From contig JAHHTP010000007.1 of assembly GCA_020024615.1 (NCBI GenBank), positions 1 through 62,514 of the forward strand: a stretch of 62,514 bases of DNA. The letters are read 5' to 3'. Both the position numbers and the translations under genes were made by a program. This stretch comes from Oscillospiraceae bacterium (GTDB taxonomy: Bacteria; Bacillota; Clostridia; Oscillospirales; Ruminococcaceae). Numbering within the stretch: the first letter of the stretch is position 1; each line of letters begins with the position of its first letter. The notes beneath the pieces were generated by a model, which was not told where the DNA came from, made no database searches, and was given only the letters and a program-made list of their open reading frames with translations. Shown here one piece after another: positions 60,805 through 62,514 of the stretch.

Positions 60805-61635
60805 TTAGAATGTTGCAATAATGTCTTCAAGCATTTTCTTTGCTTTCATAACATCTTTTAGCTGGTCATCGCCATCGATTTCACGCTCAATGGTGATAGC
60901 ATCATCATAGCCGAGTTCGTGTAGTTTGGTGATAAATGCTGGGAAGTTGACTCTGCCTTCGCCCATCGTAGCTTCCTGACCTAAGGAGTGGCCATCAGTT
61001 GGGTAATGACCGTCTTTACCGTGTACACCTTTCACATATTTACCAACAATGTCAAGCGCATCGACTGGATTTGCTTTGCCATACATCAGCAGGTTTGCCG
61101 GGTCGAAATTTAAGAAGATGTTCTCAAATCCGCTATCCTGGATGGTGCGTAACAGGGTGACAGGTGTCTCCTGGCCAGTTTCGCACAACAGGTTGATACC
61201 CAGGTTTTTATAAGCACCCAGCAGGTATTTTAAGCTATGAATAAAGGAAATATAAGCATCAGTACTCGGATTTTCCGGAATAAATCCCAAATGGGTTGCA
61301 ATGTCAGTGCAGCCAATCTTTTTCGCAAATTCTGCATAGTGAATTAAGATTTGAATACGCGGTGCTCTAAATTCTACTGGGACAATACCTAAAGTTTGCG
61401 GACCTGCAACAAAGTTCCACTCAGAAGGACCCACTGGCCACCAACCGCCGATGATTGCGGTGATATCAAAACCCAACTCTTTTTGCAAGGATACCAGCAG
61501 TTTTGCATTTTCGTCGGTCATATCACTTTCGGCGATGCCAAGCTGGAAGTTATTGAATCCGTAGGAAACATAGCGTGCGAATTTTTCTTTCATGTTTTCG
61601 TTAGAATGAAATTGAATAATTGTGCCAACTCTCAT
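60805..61635 (-). CDS. sugar phosphate isomerase/epimerase-like TIM-barrel protein
   Basis: The 276-residue protein fits the xylose isomerase-like AP-endonuclease-2 barrel family: MRVGTIIQFHSNE at the start, NFQLGIAESD, CTDIATHLGF, LLCETGQETP with a metal-binding Glu, NFDPANLLMYG with the metal Asp, VKGVHGKDG and a late TIEREIDGD with another metal Glu. Members isomerise or epimerise sugars or inositol derivatives; the substrate here is unknown. It is cytoplasmic. The frame is open to 61698, but the ATG at 61635 follows GAGGAG. It is a single-gene unit with a repeat in its leader. Confidence 0.88.
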   Translation of the reverse strand: MRVGTIIQFHSNENMKEKFARYVSYGFNNFQLGIAESDMTDENAKLLVSLQKELGFDITAIIGGWWPVGPSEWNFVAGPQTLGIVPVEFRAPRIQILIHYAEFAKKIGCTDIATHLGFIPENPSTDAYISFIHSLKYLLGAYKNLGINLLCETGQETPVTLLRTIQDSGFENIFLNFDPANLLMYGKANPVDALDIVGKYVKGVHGKDGHYPTDGHSLGQEATMGEGRVNFPAFITKLHELGYDDAITIEREIDGDDQLKDVMKAKKMLEDIIATF

Positions 61636-61655
61636 AATAAATCTCCTCATTACGC

Positions 61656-61678
61656 TCTGACAGATAGAATCTGACAGA
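61656..61678. repeat. tandem TCTGACAGA palindromes, candidate operator
   Basis: TCTGACAGA occurs twice (61656-61664 and 61670-61678), 14 bases centre to centre. Each copy is itself a palindrome (TCTG-A-CAGA). They lie about 16-38 bases after the predicted transcription start of the isomerase gene. Confidence 0.55.
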
Positions 61679-61700
61679 ATGATATAATCGCTATGCACTT

Positions 61701-61709
61701 ATTATAGCA
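61701..61709 (-). promoter_or_regulatory. extended -10 promoter of the isomerase gene
   Basis: On the minus strand TGCTATAAT is an extended -10 box; 17 bases upstream only a weak TTTCGC is found as -35. Confidence 0.6.
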
Positions 61710-61729
61710 CATTTCTTGGAAAAGCGAAA

Positions 61730-61753
61730 GCCCCCTTTCAGGAGAAAGAGGGC
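61730..61753 (-). terminator. terminator of the last lipoprotein gene
   Basis: GCCCCCTTTC pairs with GAAAGAGGGC with one mismatch around AGGA and is followed on the minus strand by TTTCGCTTTTCC. Confidence 0.7.
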
Positions 61754-61762
61754 AGAATTTTA

Positions 61763-62473
61763 TTATTTTGTTGCTTTAGTATCGAAATACTTATTATTTT
61801 CTACATATGTTTGGAAAACACCACGGAATTCGAGATAATTAGTATTTGACAATTCTTCATTATTAAAAGTTTTACCTAAATTGTAGTAGTAACTGTCAAC
61901 CAGTGGGCAAATCTCGTTCCATTCCTTAGGATCAAAAGATTTACCACATAAATTAGGCTCAATATCCATATCAACTGGATCTAATGCGGTTATGTAGGAA
62001 ATAAAGGAACAATCTTTATAGGATGCCCAGTCACCATAAGCGTAATATTTACTATCTTTTTTATTTTCTGGTTGATATTTATTTTTGCAGAGATCCATTT
62101 GTTTTTGATAGAAATCGACCATCTTTTTCTCATTATCGTCGCCGACAAAGATAAAGCGGATGCAATCGACACCCATTGGGAAGGTTTTATCACCAACGGT
62201 TTCGACAGAAGCGGAAATATACAGAGCGTCTGCGCCGAGGTTCCAATCTTTAATATCATAAACATAAGCTGTACCTTCGGTTTTTTCTGTGTCAGGCTCT
62301 CTGTCATCAGAAGTTAACCCAAAGTATTCTTCTGCTTCTTCAATGGTGCAACCATAATCAAATTCCAAAAGGCTGTTCTTATCTGCATTCCATTTTCCAT
62401 GTGCATTGCCACATCCAGCAAACATCAGAATGGATAATACCATACTGCAAATGATTAAAAGATTTTTTTTCAT
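61763..62473 (-). CDS. lipoprotein of unknown function
   Basis: The 236-residue protein has a clear lipoprotein signal (MKKNLLIIC start, hydrophobic core, lipobox MFAGC with Cys21), then a globular part rich in aromatic and acidic residues: FDYGCTIEEAEEYFGL early on, a middle section with KMVDFYQKQMDLCKNKY, and a C-terminal stretch around KTFNNEELSNTNYLEF. I do not recognise the family. The ATG follows AGGAAAGGTGATG. The upstream region runs off the window, so its promoter and neighbours cannot be judged; a terminator closes it downstream. A surface-bound role is all that can be inferred. Confidence 0.75.
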   Translation of the reverse strand: MKKNLLIICSMVLSILMFAGCGNAHGKWNADKNSLLEFDYGCTIEEAEEYFGLTSDDREPDTEKTEGTAYVYDIKDWNLGADALYISASVETVGDKTFPMGVDCIRFIFVGDDNEKKMVDFYQKQMDLCKNKYQPENKKDSKYYAYGDWASYKDCSFISYITALDPVDMDIEPNLCGKSFDPKEWNEICPLVDSYYYNLGKTFNNEELSNTNYLEFRGVFQTYVENNKYFDTKATK

Positions 62474-62514
62474 GCGATCATCACCTTTCCTTTAATGTGT
62501 GTATGATTACACAC

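Noticed and set aside
1..62514. CRISPR arrays, transposons, prophage or tRNA genes
   Set aside because: No regularly spaced repeats, transposase or integrase motifs, or cloverleaf genes were seen by eye on either strand.

Overview
The window reads as chromosomal DNA of a Gram-positive, probably spore-forming anaerobe of the class Clostridia, most likely a gut commensal. The grounds are spoIIE, a PdaA-type deacetylase, remA, a PASTA-domain kinase with its PP2C phosphatase, a reverse rubrerythrin, lipoproteins with a Firmicutes lipobox, Shine-Dalgarno sites of the GGAGG type, and many near-consensus sigma-A promoters. The species cannot be named from the sequence. I see no insertion sequence, prophage, CRISPR array, tRNA or rRNA.

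Layout. 1-590: the end of a membrane-protein gene, then a gene-free stretch that folds into an elaborate structured RNA closed by a terminator cluster; this is the most interesting part of the window. 589-6690 (minus): ABC-F ATPase, zinc-ribbon/CD225-like membrane protein, tex with an overlapping DUF2752 gene, nucleoside hydrolase. 6948-11475 (plus): DUF4358 lipoprotein, a short Nif3-like ORF followed by two cytoplasmic GH29 alpha-L-fucosidases, and luxS. 11570-17965 (minus): flavin reductase, a divergent type IIA topoisomerase pair, and a sulfatase. 18164-31838 (plus): a long housekeeping cluster, yicC-remA-gmk-rpoZ-priA-def-fmt-rsmB-rlmN-stp-prkC-rsgA-thiN-PPTase, covering RNA turnover, GMP synthesis, replication restart, translation initiation, rRNA methylation and Ser/Thr signalling. 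31967-36885: FAD oxidoreductase, GH4 glycosidase (minus), rplM-rpsI (minus), ttcA. 37028-44800: spoIIE, then on the minus strand an acyltransferase and a radical SAM/transglutaminase-like/deacetylase group. 44999-51044: reverse rubrerythrin behind a PerR-like palindrome, then on the minus strand a PrsA-like lipoprotein and the pth-mfd pair. 51348-60702 (plus): ddl, murI, DUF1934, argS, homocysteine methyltransferase, polA, rimI, tsaD. 60805-62473 (minus): a sugar isomerase/epimerase-like TIM barrel and a lipoprotein.

How it fits together. Most of the window is core physiology. The accessory theme is host or plant glycan use: two fucosidases, a sulfatase, an alpha-galactosidase-type GH4 enzyme, a sugar isomerase and a nucleoside hydrolase. 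All lack signal peptides and sit as single genes or pairs with their own promoters rather than in one polysaccharide locus, which suggests they act on imported small glycans. Several of these stand-alone genes carry a perfect or near-perfect palindrome at or just downstream of the predicted transcription start, a layout that suggests repression by a roadblock or promoter-occlusion mechanism. All starts were chosen from visible ribosome-binding sites; functions rest on motif recognition by eye, without database searches.
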